Below, in pieces: positions 1 through 8,224 of a stretch of DNA of 64,000 nt (positions are counted from its first letter, which is position 1; the number at the start of each line of letters is the position of its first letter). The notes under the pieces are model-generated. The model saw only the letters and a program-made list of their open reading frames with translations, had not been told where the DNA came from and did not search any database. The position numbers and the translations under genes are program-made. The DNA is from Halomicrobium zhouii (GTDB lineage: Archaea > Halobacteriota > Halobacteria > Halobacteriales > Haloarculaceae), in contig NZ_FOZK01000003.1 in the NCBI RefSeq assembly GCF_900114435.1, positions 496,001 to 560,000 of the forward strand. The letters are read 5' to 3'.

Positions 1-930
1 GTGCTTGACCCCGGCGACAAGATCCTCTCGCTGGACCTGACCCACGGCGGCCACCTCTCCCACGGCCACCCGGCCAACTTCGCCGGCCAGGTGTACGAGG
101 TGGAGCAGTACGAAGTCGACGCGGAGACGGGCTACATCGACTACGACGACCTCCGCGAGCAGGCAGAGGAGTACGACCCCGACATCATCGTCTCGGGCTA
201 CTCCGCCTACCCCCGCGAGGTCGAGTGGGAGTCGATCCAGGAAGCCGCCGATTCCGTCGACGCCTACCACCTGGCCGACATCGCTCACATCACCGGCCTG
301 GTCGCCGCGGACGTCCACGACTCGCCCGTCGGCGTCGCCGACTTCGTCACCGGCTCGACGCACAAGACCATCCGCGCCGGCCGCGGCGGCATCATCATGT
401 GCGACGAGCAATTCGCCGACGATATCGACTCCGCCGTCTTCCCGGGCATGCAGGGCGGTCCACTCATGCACAACGTCGCCGGCAAGGCCGTCGGCTTCGG
501 TGAAGCCCTCGAACCCGAGTTCGAGGCGTACGCCGAACAGACCGTCGCCAACGCGAAGGCCCTGGCCGACCAGCTCCATGAGCGCGGCCTCGAGCTCGTC
601 TCCGGCGGCACCGACAACCACCTCGTGCTCGTCGACCTGCGCCCCTCCCACCCGGATACGACCGGCAAGGAGGTCGAGGAATCGCTCGAAGACGCCGGCA
701 TCGTCCTCAACGCCAACACCGTCCCCGGCGAGACGCGCTCGGCGTTCAACCCCTCGGGCATCCGCGCCGGCACGCCCGGCCTGACGACGCGAGGCTTCGA
801 CGAGGACGCCTGCCGCGAGGTGGCGGACCTCATCGCCGAAGTCGTCGACTCCCCCGACGACCAGGACGTCTTCGCCGAGGTCGCAGAACGCGTCGACGAG
901 CTCACCGACACCTACCCGCTGTACGACTGA
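1..930 (+). CDS. glyA: Serine hydroxymethyltransferase, 3' part
   Basis: PLP enzyme that interconverts serine and glycine with transfer of a one-carbon unit to the archaeal tetrahydrofolate or pterin carrier, in the cytosol. The 309 residues seen cover the large domain from the LTHGGHLSHG segment onward. The PLP lysine is in GSTHKT (Lys about 122 of the fragment), followed by the RGG turn; the C-terminal small domain is complete. A full protein of about 415 residues would begin about 105 codons before the window, so the GTG at base 1 is an internal valine and not a start. FolD, another one-carbon enzyme, lies 3 kb downstream on the same strand. Confidence 0.97.
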   Translation: MLDPGDKILSLDLTHGGHLSHGHPANFAGQVYEVEQYEVDAETGYIDYDDLREQAEEYDPDIIVSGYSAYPREVEWESIQEAADSVDAYHLADIAHITGLVAADVHDSPVGVADFVTGSTHKTIRAGRGGIIMCDEQFADDIDSAVFPGMQGGPLMHNVAGKAVGFGEALEPEFEAYAEQTVANAKALADQLHERGLELVSGGTDNHLVLVDLRPSHPDTTGKEVEESLEDAGIVLNANTVPGETRSAFNPSGIRAGTPGLTTRGFDEDACREVADLIAEVVDSPDDQDVFAEVAERVDELTDTYPLYD

Positions 931-1058
931 CGCGCGACGGCGCGCGCTTCCGGGAGACCCGTGCGGGGCCGGTCGCCGTTTCTACCGGTACGCTTACCCG
1001 GAGACCGCCGAGCGAGGTCGCTGTCTGCGCCCAGCTGAGGAGGCATTCGTCCTCGCGT

Positions 1059-1328
1059 TCACTCGGTATCCTGCCGGTCCTCGACGACGAGCCGGTCGCC
1101 CTCGACGGTGACCGCGTAGGACTCGAACGTGAAGGAGACGCCAACGTCGGCGTCGCCGCCCCACTCCGTCAGGCTGTCGAGCGCGTCCGGGTCGACGACG
1201 TCGTGCAGGCACTGTTCGAAGTCGAGCGGGTCTACGTCGGAGAGCCTCGAGACCGCCATAATGACGTCTTCGCTCGGCTGGTTCGAGAGTTGCTGCTGGA
1301 CGAATCCGTGTGTTGCGGGGGAACTCAT
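1059..1328 (-). CDS. HalOD1 output-domain protein
   Basis: An 89-residue stand-alone protein resembling the haloarchaeal HalOD1 output domain, a small alpha/beta domain otherwise found at the C-terminus of receiver and sensor proteins. Visible hallmarks are the VSRLSDVDPLDFEQCLHDVVDPDALDSL core and the strand pair SFTFESYAVTVEGDRLVV. The ATG at 1328 was chosen because upstream codons in frame are basic and unlike a haloarchaeal protein. It lies convergent to glyA and downstream of a large signalling gene on the same strand, with a gap of about 210 bases. Function beyond a signalling output is unknown. Confidence 0.85.
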   Translation of the reverse strand: MSSPATHGFVQQQLSNQPSEDVIMAVSRLSDVDPLDFEQCLHDVVDPDALDSLTEWGGDADVGVSFTFESYAVTVEGDRLVVEDRQDTE

Positions 1329-1539
1329 CGTGACAACCGTTCGATTGCGGACACGCCAGCATAGCGTTACCTTCGATACACGTAACCGCCAGCCGGCACG
1401 CACTTATCATGCTAGAAGCCCTCGTGAAGCGGTTCCACGGCACACGGTGCCTCGCACCCATCCGCTCGACTCCGCTCATCGTCTTCCTCCCATCCCGCCA
1501 ACCTCGGCCCTACCCACTGCTCCCTGGCCGCGACGACGG
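1329..1539. other. Intergenic region, no gene recognised
   Basis: About 210 bases between the HalOD1 gene and the large regulator on the same strand. No convincing small gene, hairpin or repeat was seen. It should hold the promoter of the HalOD1 gene, but I could not pick a clear TATA box. Confidence 0.5.
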
Positions 1540-3726
1540 TCACTCCTCGCCGAACAGCAGCGAGAGCAGCGTCCCCTGTCCGGCGCGGAGGTGGTGACTG
1601 ATAGTCGGCTGGGAGACACCGAGCGCGTCCGCGACGTCCTGCCCGGTCGCGTCGCGAGGGGACTGGAAGAACCCCTGGTCGTGGGCCGTCCGGAGGACCT
1701 CCAGCTGGCGGTCGGTCAGCGACGATTCGAGCCGCTGCAGGAAGCTCCCTCGTGCCATCGACGCGCTCTCGCGCTCGCGCCGCGCGAGGAGTTCGGTGTC
1801 CGGATACCGTCGCGCCAGTCGGTCGAGGAACGTGCGGACGTCGAGACTGTCCGGAACGGTCACGGTCACGACGAGGGACCGACCGTCGGCGGTCACCGTC
1901 TGCGTGACGCCGCCCGACGCGGCGACGACCGACCCGACCATCTCGCCGCCGACCACGGCGTCGAAGCAATGGGCGCCGTTCCCGCCGACGTGGGTCACGC
2001 TGTGGACGGCGACGAGGCCCGACGTCGCCGACAGGACCGACTCGACGGAGACGTCCGGGGCCGAGAACCGTATCGCCGTCGAACCGTCCGGCCACGGCCG
2101 GAGTTCGAGACAGTCGACCGTGGTCCCGACGCTCTCGGCGACGACGTTGAGCACGTCGTCGACGCCCTCGATACGGAGTTCGAGCTCCGTTACGCCCTCC
2201 GACAGCATCGAGAGCCGTCGTTCGATGGTGTTGATCGCGTAGGCCGTCGTCTTCCCGACGCCGTCGAGGACCGACGCGAGTGGCTCGGTAGGGCCACCGG
2301 GTCGGTTCGCGTAGACCGAGAGGACGCCGTACTGGACACCCTCGTACACCAGCGGAACGCTCAGGACCGAGTGGAAATCGGCCGCGAGGGCGTCCCGTTC
2401 CCAGCCGTCGCCGTCGAGCGTCTCCGCGACGTTCCGTTCGGCGACTGGCTGCCACTGTCGTGCCGTTCGACACGACGGTTCGTCGCAGTCGTCGACGGCC
2501 AGCGAAAGATCGTCCAGGTACTGCCCCCCACCGTCGGTCCACTCCCGCGGCGTGAGTTCGCCGGTCCTGGCGTCGACGCCGCCGATCCACGCGAAGTCGA
2601 ACTCGCCGTCCTCGACCAGGCACTCCAGCACGGCCGCCTCGGCGGCCTCGCGCGACTCGGCGTCGACGAGCGCCCGGTCGACCGACGCGACCAGGTCGAC
2701 AGTCCGTTCGAGGTGCGCCAGGCGCGTCTCCCGTTCGCGGCGACGGCGGTCGCGTCGTCGCAGGTTCTCGGCGCTCTCGACCCGATCGAGCGTCGCCTCG
2801 GCGGTCGTCGTGAGCAGTTCTATCACCTCGAGCGAGCGCTCGCTGAACGTCCCGACGGCGTCCGTGGACGCGACCACGACGCCGTGTTCGCCGAAGGGAA
2901 CGAAGACGCTGCTCCTGGCGTCGGTGTCCTCGTTGACGCAGGCCTCCGACTCCCTGAGGTCGTCGAACAGCAGCGAGTCGCCCGTGACGAACACCCGCCA
3001 CGTGATGGAGTCGGGCTTGCCGGGGCCGAAGACCGTCTCGCCGCCGTAGTACTCGCACATCTCGTCCGTCATCGCCGCCGGGCGCAGGAGGTTGTCGCGG
3101 TCGTCGAACAGGAAGACCGCGACGCCGGGTGCGTCGAGGATTCCCCTCACCGCGTCCGAGATGACCGTCGCGATGGCGTCCCGTTCCTCGGCGTGGCGTA
3201 TCTCCCGGACGGCCCCGGAGAGAACCGAGATGTGGTCGTCCGTGGGCGCGTCCTCACTACTGGTCTGGTCGTTCGATTCGGCCCCTGACGCGTCGTTCGG
3301 CGAGCCACCGGCGCTATCGGCAGGCCGGACGAACTGCCGGATCCGGTTGGCGAGCACCGACGGCGAGACAGACGACGGTGGCGCCTGGACGACGTCGGTC
3401 GCGCCTGCCGCCAGCGCCCCTTCGACAAACTCCGGTGATCCGTCGCCCGGCAGCAGTATCACCGGTAACTCGCGGTGACGCTTCCGGAGGGTCGTGACGA
3501 ACTCGACGGCGTCGACTGCCGGCGGGTCGTGTCCGCAGACGACCGCGTCGATCCGGTCGTCCTCGGCGTCGTTCGCTTCGATCCGTTCGAGTGCCCCGTC
3601 GGCCGAGTCGGAGCGTTCGGCGTCGATCATCGGGTCGGCGGCGTCCAGCGACCGATCGCTTCCCGGTAGCAGCCCGCTCGACGACACGAGGAGGACCGTC
3701 AGTGGCTGCAGTTGTGGTGAAGACAT
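1540..3726 (-). CDS. GAF/bacterio-opsin-activator HTH sensor-regulator
   Basis: A 728-residue soluble one-component regulator. Domains in order: receiver-like fold (about 8-135), two GAF-type regions (about 165-310 and 340-490), a bacterio-opsin-activator-type region (about 500-650) and a C-terminal HTH_10 DNA-binding domain (SLTDRQLEVLRTAHDQGFF, then DVADALGVSQPTISHHLRAG). The receiver-like domain looks inactive: the usual phospho-acceptor Asp position reads VVCGHD (Gly) and the conserved Lys is replaced in VVQAPP. Likely a redox, ligand or light-linked transcription regulator of the Bat type; targets cannot be told from the sequence. It diverges from folD. Confidence 0.9.
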   Translation of the reverse strand: MSSPQLQPLTVLLVSSSGLLPGSDRSLDAADPMIDAERSDSADGALERIEANDAEDDRIDAVVCGHDPPAVDAVEFVTTLRKRHRELPVILLPGDGSPEFVEGALAAGATDVVQAPPSSVSPSVLANRIRQFVRPADSAGGSPNDASGAESNDQTSSEDAPTDDHISVLSGAVREIRHAEERDAIATVISDAVRGILDAPGVAVFLFDDRDNLLRPAAMTDEMCEYYGGETVFGPGKPDSITWRVFVTGDSLLFDDLRESEACVNEDTDARSSVFVPFGEHGVVVASTDAVGTFSERSLEVIELLTTTAEATLDRVESAENLRRRDRRRRERETRLAHLERTVDLVASVDRALVDAESREAAEAAVLECLVEDGEFDFAWIGGVDARTGELTPREWTDGGGQYLDDLSLAVDDCDEPSCRTARQWQPVAERNVAETLDGDGWERDALAADFHSVLSVPLVYEGVQYGVLSVYANRPGGPTEPLASVLDGVGKTTAYAINTIERRLSMLSEGVTELELRIEGVDDVLNVVAESVGTTVDCLELRPWPDGSTAIRFSAPDVSVESVLSATSGLVAVHSVTHVGGNGAHCFDAVVGGEMVGSVVAASGGVTQTVTADGRSLVVTVTVPDSLDVRTFLDRLARRYPDTELLARRERESASMARGSFLQRLESSLTDRQLEVLRTAHDQGFFQSPRDATGQDVADALGVSQPTISHHLRAGQGTLLSLLFGEE

Positions 3727-3884
3727 GGATAGTGTCCGGCGTCCACGGCAGCGCCGGGGCAGTTTGCGACGGGTAATAGCCCGAGAGCCAAATACCCGGT
3801 TTGCGTGGTACGGGTCACTTGGTTCCGGCGGGTTGCCGTCTTGGCTGTCGGATAGATGGTGGTTCGGTACCAGTCGGTCACAAG

Positions 3885-3916
3885 GGCCAGACTCAGTCGG
3901 CAGGTTCAGTCTGGCC
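3885..3916. repeat. Inverted repeat upstream of folD
   Basis: Perfect 9-base arms GGCCAGACT (3885-3893) and AGTCTGGCC (3908-3916) separated by 14 bases, in the divergent spacer between the Bat-like regulator and folD, about 50 bases upstream of the folD TATA box. It may be an operator or merely a stem-loop. Confidence 0.5.
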
Positions 3917-3963
3917 GTCGCCCGCAGCCGACCGCGGACTGTGTCGACAGTGTCATAGTGACG

Positions 3964-3970
3964 CTTTTAC
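3964..3970 (+). promoter_or_regulatory. Putative folD TATA box
   Basis: The T-rich stretch CTTTTAC ends 25 bases before the ATG at 3995, the spacing expected for a leaderless haloarchaeal transcript. It favours the ATG at 3995 over the GTG at 3986. Confidence 0.6.
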
Positions 3971-3994
3971 CCCGCGGGCATCCCGGTGTACGTA

Positions 3995-4888
3995 ATGACC
4001 GACATCATCGACGGTGACGCGGTGGCCCAGGACGTGCGCGACGGTCTCGGCGACGCGATCGAGACGCTCGACGACGCCGGCGTCCGGCCCTCGCTCGCGA
4101 CGGTGCTGATGAGCGACGACCCAGCCAGCGAGACGTACGTCTCGATGAAACAGCGCGACTGCGAGGAGGTCGGCATCGACGCCGTCGACGTCGACATCGA
4201 CCCCGACGCCCCCGCCGAGGAACTGTACGACACTATCGACGAGCTGAACGCGGACGACTCCGTCCACGGCATCCTCGTCCAGATGCCCGTCCCTGACCAC
4301 GTCGACGACCGGGACGTGCTCGAACGCATCGACCCCGAGAAGGACGTCGACGGGTTCCACCCGACGAACGTCGGTCGACTCGTCGCCGGCGACGCCCGCT
4401 ACAAACCCTGTACGCCCCACGGCATCCAGAAGCTGCTCGAATCGGCGGGCGTTGACACCGAGGGCAAAGACGCCGTCGTCGTCGGCCGCTCGAACATCGT
4501 CGGCAAGCCGATGGCGAACCTCCTGCTCCAGAAGGCCGACGGCGGGAACGCGACGGTGACGGTCTGTCACTCCCGCACGGCCGACACGGCCGAGAAGACG
4601 CGGGACGCTGACATCGTGATCGCCGCGGCCGGCGTCCCCGAACTCATCGACGGCGACATGATCGGCGAGGGCGCCACCGTCATCGACGTCGGCGTCAACC
4701 GCGTCGACGCGGACAACGAGAAGGGGTACGAACTGGTCGGCGACGTCGACTTCGAGAGCGCGAAGGAGACGGCCGGCGCCATCACGCCCGTCCCCGGCGG
4801 CGTCGGCCCGATGACCCGGGCGATGTTGCTCTATAATACGGTCAAGGCCGCCGGCCTGCAATCCGGCGTCGACGTCGAACTGCCCTGA
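3995..4888 (+). CDS. folD: Bifunctional methylene-THF dehydrogenase/cyclohydrolase FolD
   Basis: A 297-residue cytosolic enzyme that oxidises 5,10-methylene-tetrahydrofolate to methenyl-THF and hydrolyses this to 10-formyl-THF. Visible: YVSMKQRDCEEVGI (family YxxxKxKxxxxxGI with the catalytic Tyr/Lys), the QMPVPDHVD substrate segment, DVDGFHPTNVGRL, the Rossmann motif VVGRSNIVGKPMANLL and the C-terminal PVPGGVGPMTRAML signature. Full family length. ATG at 3995 is preferred because of the TATA box 25 bases upstream. It ends convergent to the zinc-ribbon gene. Together with GlyA it forms the one-carbon branch feeding purine and methyl metabolism. Confidence 0.97.
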   Translation: MTDIIDGDAVAQDVRDGLGDAIETLDDAGVRPSLATVLMSDDPASETYVSMKQRDCEEVGIDAVDVDIDPDAPAEELYDTIDELNADDSVHGILVQMPVPDHVDDRDVLERIDPEKDVDGFHPTNVGRLVAGDARYKPCTPHGIQKLLESAGVDTEGKDAVVVGRSNIVGKPMANLLLQKADGGNATVTVCHSRTADTAEKTRDADIVIAAAGVPELIDGDMIGEGATVIDVGVNRVDADNEKGYELVGDVDFESAKETAGAITPVPGGVGPMTRAMLLYNTVKAAGLQSGVDVELP

Positions 4889-4905
4889 GAAGCAGACCGG
4901 CTCTT

Positions 4906-5616
4906 TTATTCGATTCCCTGGAGCCAGTTGTCCGCCGTGACGAGCGCGCTCTCCTCGCCCGAGATCAGGTACTTGCCCAGATCGCGGGTCGCGTGCAGGA
5001 GGCGCTCGGCGTCCTTCGGGTCGACGTCGCCGTCCAGCGCCTCGATTCGCTTCCGGTGGTCGCGGACGCTCCCGGAGACCGAGCGAGCATCGGGGTGGGG
5101 ATGCTCGTCCAGGTACGTTCGCAGGTCACGCTGGTAGTCCCCCACGGCGTCGGCCATCGCGAGGCCGTGCGCACTCCGGAAGGCCTCGGGAACTTCTTCG
5201 GCCGGCGGGCGCTCGCCCTCGTCGGCGCCGGCCAGCAGGTCCAGGAAGTACAGCTCCTCGGCCTCGGTCCGGCGGAGTTCGCGAGAGAGTTCCGCGCCGA
5301 CGTGGCGCAGTTCCGTCGCTGCCACGAAGGTGTCGTCGAGTGGGAGCAACTCGCCGGCGTCGACGAAGCCGCGCTCGCGGACGTACTCCCTGGCCAGGTC
5401 CACCGCCGCGCTGGCGACGTCGCGCAGGGGGTCCTCGTCGATCCGGTTCCGGACCGGCGTCAGGTCGAGGCTGGTCGGCGAGTCGGTGTGTCGCGTCCGG
5501 TCGTCGAGGCCGACGCTCTTCATCGACCCGCAGTTCGGACAGTGGACGCTCGCCGTCTCGAAGTAGGACCACCGCGTCTCACACTCCTTGCACTCCCGGC
5601 GGCCGCGAACTTTCAT
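4906..5616 (-). CDS. Haloarchaeal zinc-ribbon protein (TFIIB-type)
   Basis: A 236-residue conserved haloarchaeal protein. The N-terminus has a zinc ribbon: CKECETRW, then CPNCGS, i.e. two CxxC knuckles about 18 residues apart. The rest is predicted alpha-helical and acidic, without membrane segments. The ATG at 5616 places MKVRGRRECKEC at the N-terminus; the upstream in-frame ATG at 5643 adds a non-conserved peptide. The zinc ribbon resembles those that bind nucleic acid or RNA polymerase, but no function can be assigned. It is divergent to the small gene at 5676. Confidence 0.85.
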   Translation of the reverse strand: MKVRGRRECKECETRWSYFETASVHCPNCGSMKSVGLDDRTRHTDSPTSLDLTPVRNRIDEDPLRDVASAAVDLAREYVRERGFVDAGELLPLDDTFVAATELRHVGAELSRELRRTEAEELYFLDLLAGADEGERPPAEEVPEAFRSAHGLAMADAVGDYQRDLRTYLDEHPHPDARSVSGSVRDHRKRIEALDGDVDPKDAERLLHATRDLGKYLISGEESALVTADNWLQGIE

Positions 5617-5675
5617 AGGTGAACCTGTGGGCCAGCGCCTCAAGATAGTTCTGTCGCCGGCTCGAATCTGGGCCC

Positions 5676-5822
5676 ATGCGCACGGAAGCCGAGATACGCG
5701 ACCAGTACGAGTACCTCTGTGAGCAACTGGAGAGCGAGGAGATGCGCCACGACCGCGTCCGGATGCTGTTCACGCACTACCGGCGCGCCCTGGGATGGGT
5801 CCTCGAAGAGGAGCACATCTGA
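5676..5822 (+). CDS. Small conserved protein, 48 residues
   Basis: A short ORF starting MRTEAEIRDQYEYLCEQL and ending WVLEEEHI. It is highly charged, predicted to be two amphipathic helices, and has the acidic composition and codon bias of real haloarchaeal genes. It is divergent to the zinc-ribbon gene with 59 bases between the starts. No function is known to me. The reading frame, codon bias and clean leaderless context support it as a real gene. Confidence 0.75.
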   Translation: MRTEAEIRDQYEYLCEQLESEEMRHDRVRMLFTHYRRALGWVLEEEHI

Positions 5823-5905
5823 AGAGCGTACCACGTACAGTTCAGCTGTTCGACCGTTGCTGTCTGCTGCCGGTACTTTTAAGTGACTCACATACCACCG
5901 ATCAA

Positions 5906-6067
5906 CTGACGCTTCGCTTGGAGGGCCGAAGCGTCAGCGGGGACCAATTCAGGGCGGCAAGCGGTCGCGTGGGCTTTTCCCCACGCGACTCGCTTACCAC
6001 TTTCGAGGAACTATCGACCGTGAGTCGATTCTCCGTCTGTTTCTGCACGTCGAGCCGAAACGGCTCG
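5906..6067. other. Structured intergenic region with four stem-loops
   Basis: Four successive perfect inverted repeats: 11-base arms at 5906-5916/5927-5937 (core GACGCTTCG/CGAAGCGTC), 10-base arms at 5964-5973/5980-5989 (core TCGCGTGGG/CCCACGCGA), 6-base arms at 6013-6018/6024-6029, and 7-base arms at 6051-6057/6061-6067 (CGAGCCG/CGGCTCG). No coding gene fits convincingly on either strand. Possibilities are a small structured RNA or the decayed right end of an IS200/IS605-family element, whose ends and guide RNAs are hairpin-rich. I cannot decide between them. Confidence 0.5.
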
Positions 6068-6077
6068 GGCCACGGGA

Positions 6078-6368
6078 CTACTCGATACTGAGTCCACCAC
6101 TGCGCTCGTCGCGCTCCCCGCTGGCGTTCTCGTCCCACTCCATCTCGAGTTCGAACCCGAGATCCGTCGGCCCGTCGGCGGGCCCCTCTCGTTCGACCTT
6201 GACCTCGAACTCGACGGTCGGCGGGACCGTCACGGAGAGGGAGTCCGCACCCGACTCCAGCGAGACGGGATCGCCGCCCTCGAGCCGGTCGGCGATCGTC
6301 CGGAGGTACGAGGCCACTGCGTCGCGGTCCAGCTGCTGTTCGCTCTCGAAGAGAATTTCTTCGGGCAT
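6078..6368 (-). CDS. Amphi-Trp domain-containing protein
   Basis: A 96-residue acidic protein of the amphi-Trp family, small haloarchaeal and bacterial proteins of unknown role. The family pattern is seen: MPEEILFESEQQLDRDAVASYLRTIADRLEGG, then a VTVPPTVEFEVKVE strand region and a late ELEMEWDE segment with the eponymous Trp. ATG at 6368 was chosen because the family begins at MPEEILFE; the longer frame upstream is basic. Its 3' end borders the hairpin-rich intergenic region. Confidence 0.85.
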   Translation of the reverse strand: MPEEILFESEQQLDRDAVASYLRTIADRLEGGDPVSLESGADSLSVTVPPTVEFEVKVEREGPADGPTDLGFELEMEWDENASGERDERSGGLSIE

Positions 6369-6540
6369 ACCCTCCGTTCGATCGGTACGATGATACGTTT
6401 TTCGACGTGAACTCCAGCGGTTATGACTGGTCAATGATGTGACGGAACGCGCACTATCATCAGCATAGTTATCTATTCAGTAACCAGTTTCTGCGGGACG
6501 TACTGGTTCAGCCGCCGGAATCTCCCCACCAATCCGACAT

Positions 6541-6548
6541 ACTTATGC
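6541..6548 (+). promoter_or_regulatory. Putative promoter of PadR gene
   Basis: ACTTATGC lies 35-42 bases upstream of the ATG at 6583, so the transcript would have a short leader of roughly 10 bases. Confidence 0.45.
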
Positions 6549-6582
6549 AATTCCGACAGTAACGGGCGTGTAGACATTACCG

Positions 6583-6858
6583 ATGTACGACTTGACAGGT
6601 TTCCAGCGTGACTTGCTGTACGTCATCGCTGGCGAAGAAGAACCCCACGGGCTCGCCATCAAGGAAGAACTCGAAGACTACTACGAGAAGGAGATCCACC
6701 ACGGCCGACTGTATCCCAACCTCGACACGCTCGTGGACAAGGGACTCGTGGAGAAGGGCCAGCGCGACCGCCGGACGAACTTCTACAGCATGACCCGTCG
6801 GGGGAGCCGTGAGATCGAGGCTCGTCGGGACTGGGAGAACCAGTACGTCGAGGCGTAA
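6583..6858 (+). CDS. PadR-family winged-helix transcription regulator
   Basis: A 91-residue single-domain regulator. The PadR winged helix covers almost all of it: FQRDLLYVIAG, EEPHGLAIKEEL (recognition region), IHHGRLYPNLDTLVDKGLVEKG and the wing RRTNFYSMTRRG. It lacks the long C-terminal dimerisation helix of PadR-s1 proteins, as is usual for this haloarchaeal subgroup, which includes the oxidative-stress regulator RosR. Likely a dimeric DNA-binding repressor or activator of itself and neighbours. The convergent neighbour is an AI-2E-family permease; a regulatory link is only a guess. Confidence 0.9.
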   Translation: MYDLTGFQRDLLYVIAGEEEPHGLAIKEELEDYYEKEIHHGRLYPNLDTLVDKGLVEKGQRDRRTNFYSMTRRGSREIEARRDWENQYVEA

Positions 6859-6912
6859 CCGCTCGATCGCCGGTCGAGCGCACCGATCCCGCATCCTTCA
6901 GTTCTATCCGTC

Positions 6913-8139
6913 CTAATCCGTCGCCGGCCCGGCGTCGTCGGCGGGCATCCCGTCACCGGCCGCCGCCCCGGGCGGCGAGACGTCGGCGGACCCCGACGAA
7001 GCAGGTCCCGGATCGTCGACGGTCCCGTCGACGACGTGCGTCGGATCCACCGAGTACGGTTCTATCGGCGTCCCGGTCAGGAGTTCCGGCAGGACGATTC
7101 TGACGAAGTGGACGACCAGCACGAGGAGCATCGGCCCCAGGAAGATGCCGTACCAGCCGAACAGCAGCGGGCCGAGGATGTACGCGAACATGAGCGCGCC
7201 GACGTGGAGGCTCCCCCCGGAGACGTACGGGCGGACGACCAGGTCGGGAATGACGTCCACGACGGCGAAGGCGACGGCGACGAACAGACCCACGAACCAC
7301 CAGCCCTCGCCGTTCACTGCGGCGAGGCCGGCGAGGTAGATCGCGAGCGGGACGTAGACCAGTTTCATCCCGACGATTGGGATCAGGCTAGCGATGCCAG
7401 CCAGAAGTCCGGTCAGCGCCGGGTAGGGGACGTTGAACGGGGCCGGCGCGAGGTTCAGCAGGCTGAACGCGATGGCGCCGACAGTCCCGGTGATGACCGC
7501 GTTGAGGATGTTGCCGTAGAACACCTTGTCGAGGCTCCTGTCAACTTCGCGGAAGTAGTGGTCGAGGACGCCGCGTCTGTCGGTGAAGGTCGTTCCCCAC
7601 CGCGCGAGTTGCGGCCCGTCACGCAGCAGGTAGAACGCGAGCGCGCACATGACGAACAGGTGGAGGAGTCCGGTCCCGACGATTCCGATGTAGCCCAGCG
7701 CCGCAGTCAGCGTCTCGGAGAGTGCGCCGAGGCCGCCGGCGTCGGTCAGGACCGCCGTCGGGTCCTGGACGACCGCCGAGAGTTCGAGGTAGGGCTCCAC
7801 GACGTCGAGGTAGGGACCGATCTGGGCCTGCGTCTCCACGTCGTTCAGCCGGTCCGTTGCTCTGGCGAGTTCCTCCAGGGCGATGGCCGCGGTGTAGTAG
7901 AGCAGGACGAGCGCCGGCAACGCGAGCAACGTGAGTGAGACGCCGGCCGCCAGACTCGCCGGCCGGACCCGGCGGCGGACCTTGCGGTGGAGCCGACGGG
8001 TCGCGTAGTAGAGGAAGAGTCCGAAGACGAACGTGCCGACGAACGAGTGGAGGACGAAGACGACCGCTCCGGCCAGCACGAGTCCGAAGACGATCCAGAC
8101 CGTTCGTGGCCAGTTGATATCCAGTTCGAACTGGACCAT
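6913..8139 (-). CDS. AI-2E-family membrane transporter
   Basis: A 408-residue integral membrane protein of the AI-2 exporter/TqsA superfamily. Two or three N-terminal membrane helices (about 12-80), a long amphipathic extracytosolic segment with ALEELARATDRLND, then a C-terminal block of about five helices containing FYGNILNAVITGTVGAIAFSLL, GLLAGIASLIPIVGMKLVYVPLA, and LGPLLFGWYGIFLGPMLLVLVV. The Pro/Ser-rich acidic tail of about 50 residues is hydrophilic. Substrate unknown: family members move autoinducer-2, Na+ or other small solutes. Divergent to the MgtC-like gene with overlapping promoters. Confidence 0.9.
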   Translation of the reverse strand: MVQFELDINWPRTVWIVFGLVLAGAVVFVLHSFVGTFVFGLFLYYATRRLHRKVRRRVRPASLAAGVSLTLLALPALVLLYYTAAIALEELARATDRLNDVETQAQIGPYLDVVEPYLELSAVVQDPTAVLTDAGGLGALSETLTAALGYIGIVGTGLLHLFVMCALAFYLLRDGPQLARWGTTFTDRRGVLDHYFREVDRSLDKVFYGNILNAVITGTVGAIAFSLLNLAPAPFNVPYPALTGLLAGIASLIPIVGMKLVYVPLAIYLAGLAAVNGEGWWFVGLFVAVAFAVVDVIPDLVVRPYVSGGSLHVGALMFAYILGPLLFGWYGIFLGPMLLVLVVHFVRIVLPELLTGTPIEPYSVDPTHVVDGTVDDPGPASSGSADVSPPGAAAGDGMPADDAGPATD

Positions 8140-8160
8140 ACCCCGAACAGTCCAGCGGGA

Positions 8161-8201
8161 TACAAAAATGTTCCCGCTACGAAATGACGGAACGATTTAT
8201 G
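8161..8201. promoter_or_regulatory. Divergent promoter pair
   Basis: On the minus strand ATTTTTGTA (8161-8169) lies 22-30 bases upstream of the ATG at 8139; on the plus strand GATTTATG (8194-8201) lies 24-31 bases upstream of the GTG at 8225. Both genes therefore look leaderless and share an 85-base regulatory space. Confidence 0.6.
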
Positions 8202-8224
8202 CCGGGGCCGCCTACTGTCCACCA

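Noticed and set aside
1129-3288. Plus-strand open frame of about 720 codons opposite the Bat-like regulator
   Set aside because: Arg/Val/Asp-rich low-complexity antisense translation with no motif; the minus-strand gene has clear GAF and HTH motifs.
5657-5675. Sequence resembling a tRNA T-arm (GGCTCGAATCTGGGCCC)
   Set aside because: No acceptor, D or anticodon arm can be built around it, and a leaderless small gene begins at once.
5902-6138. Minus-strand ORF across the four hairpins as a TnpB C-terminus
   Set aside because: I could not identify a RuvC or zinc-finger motif; only the hairpins are reported.
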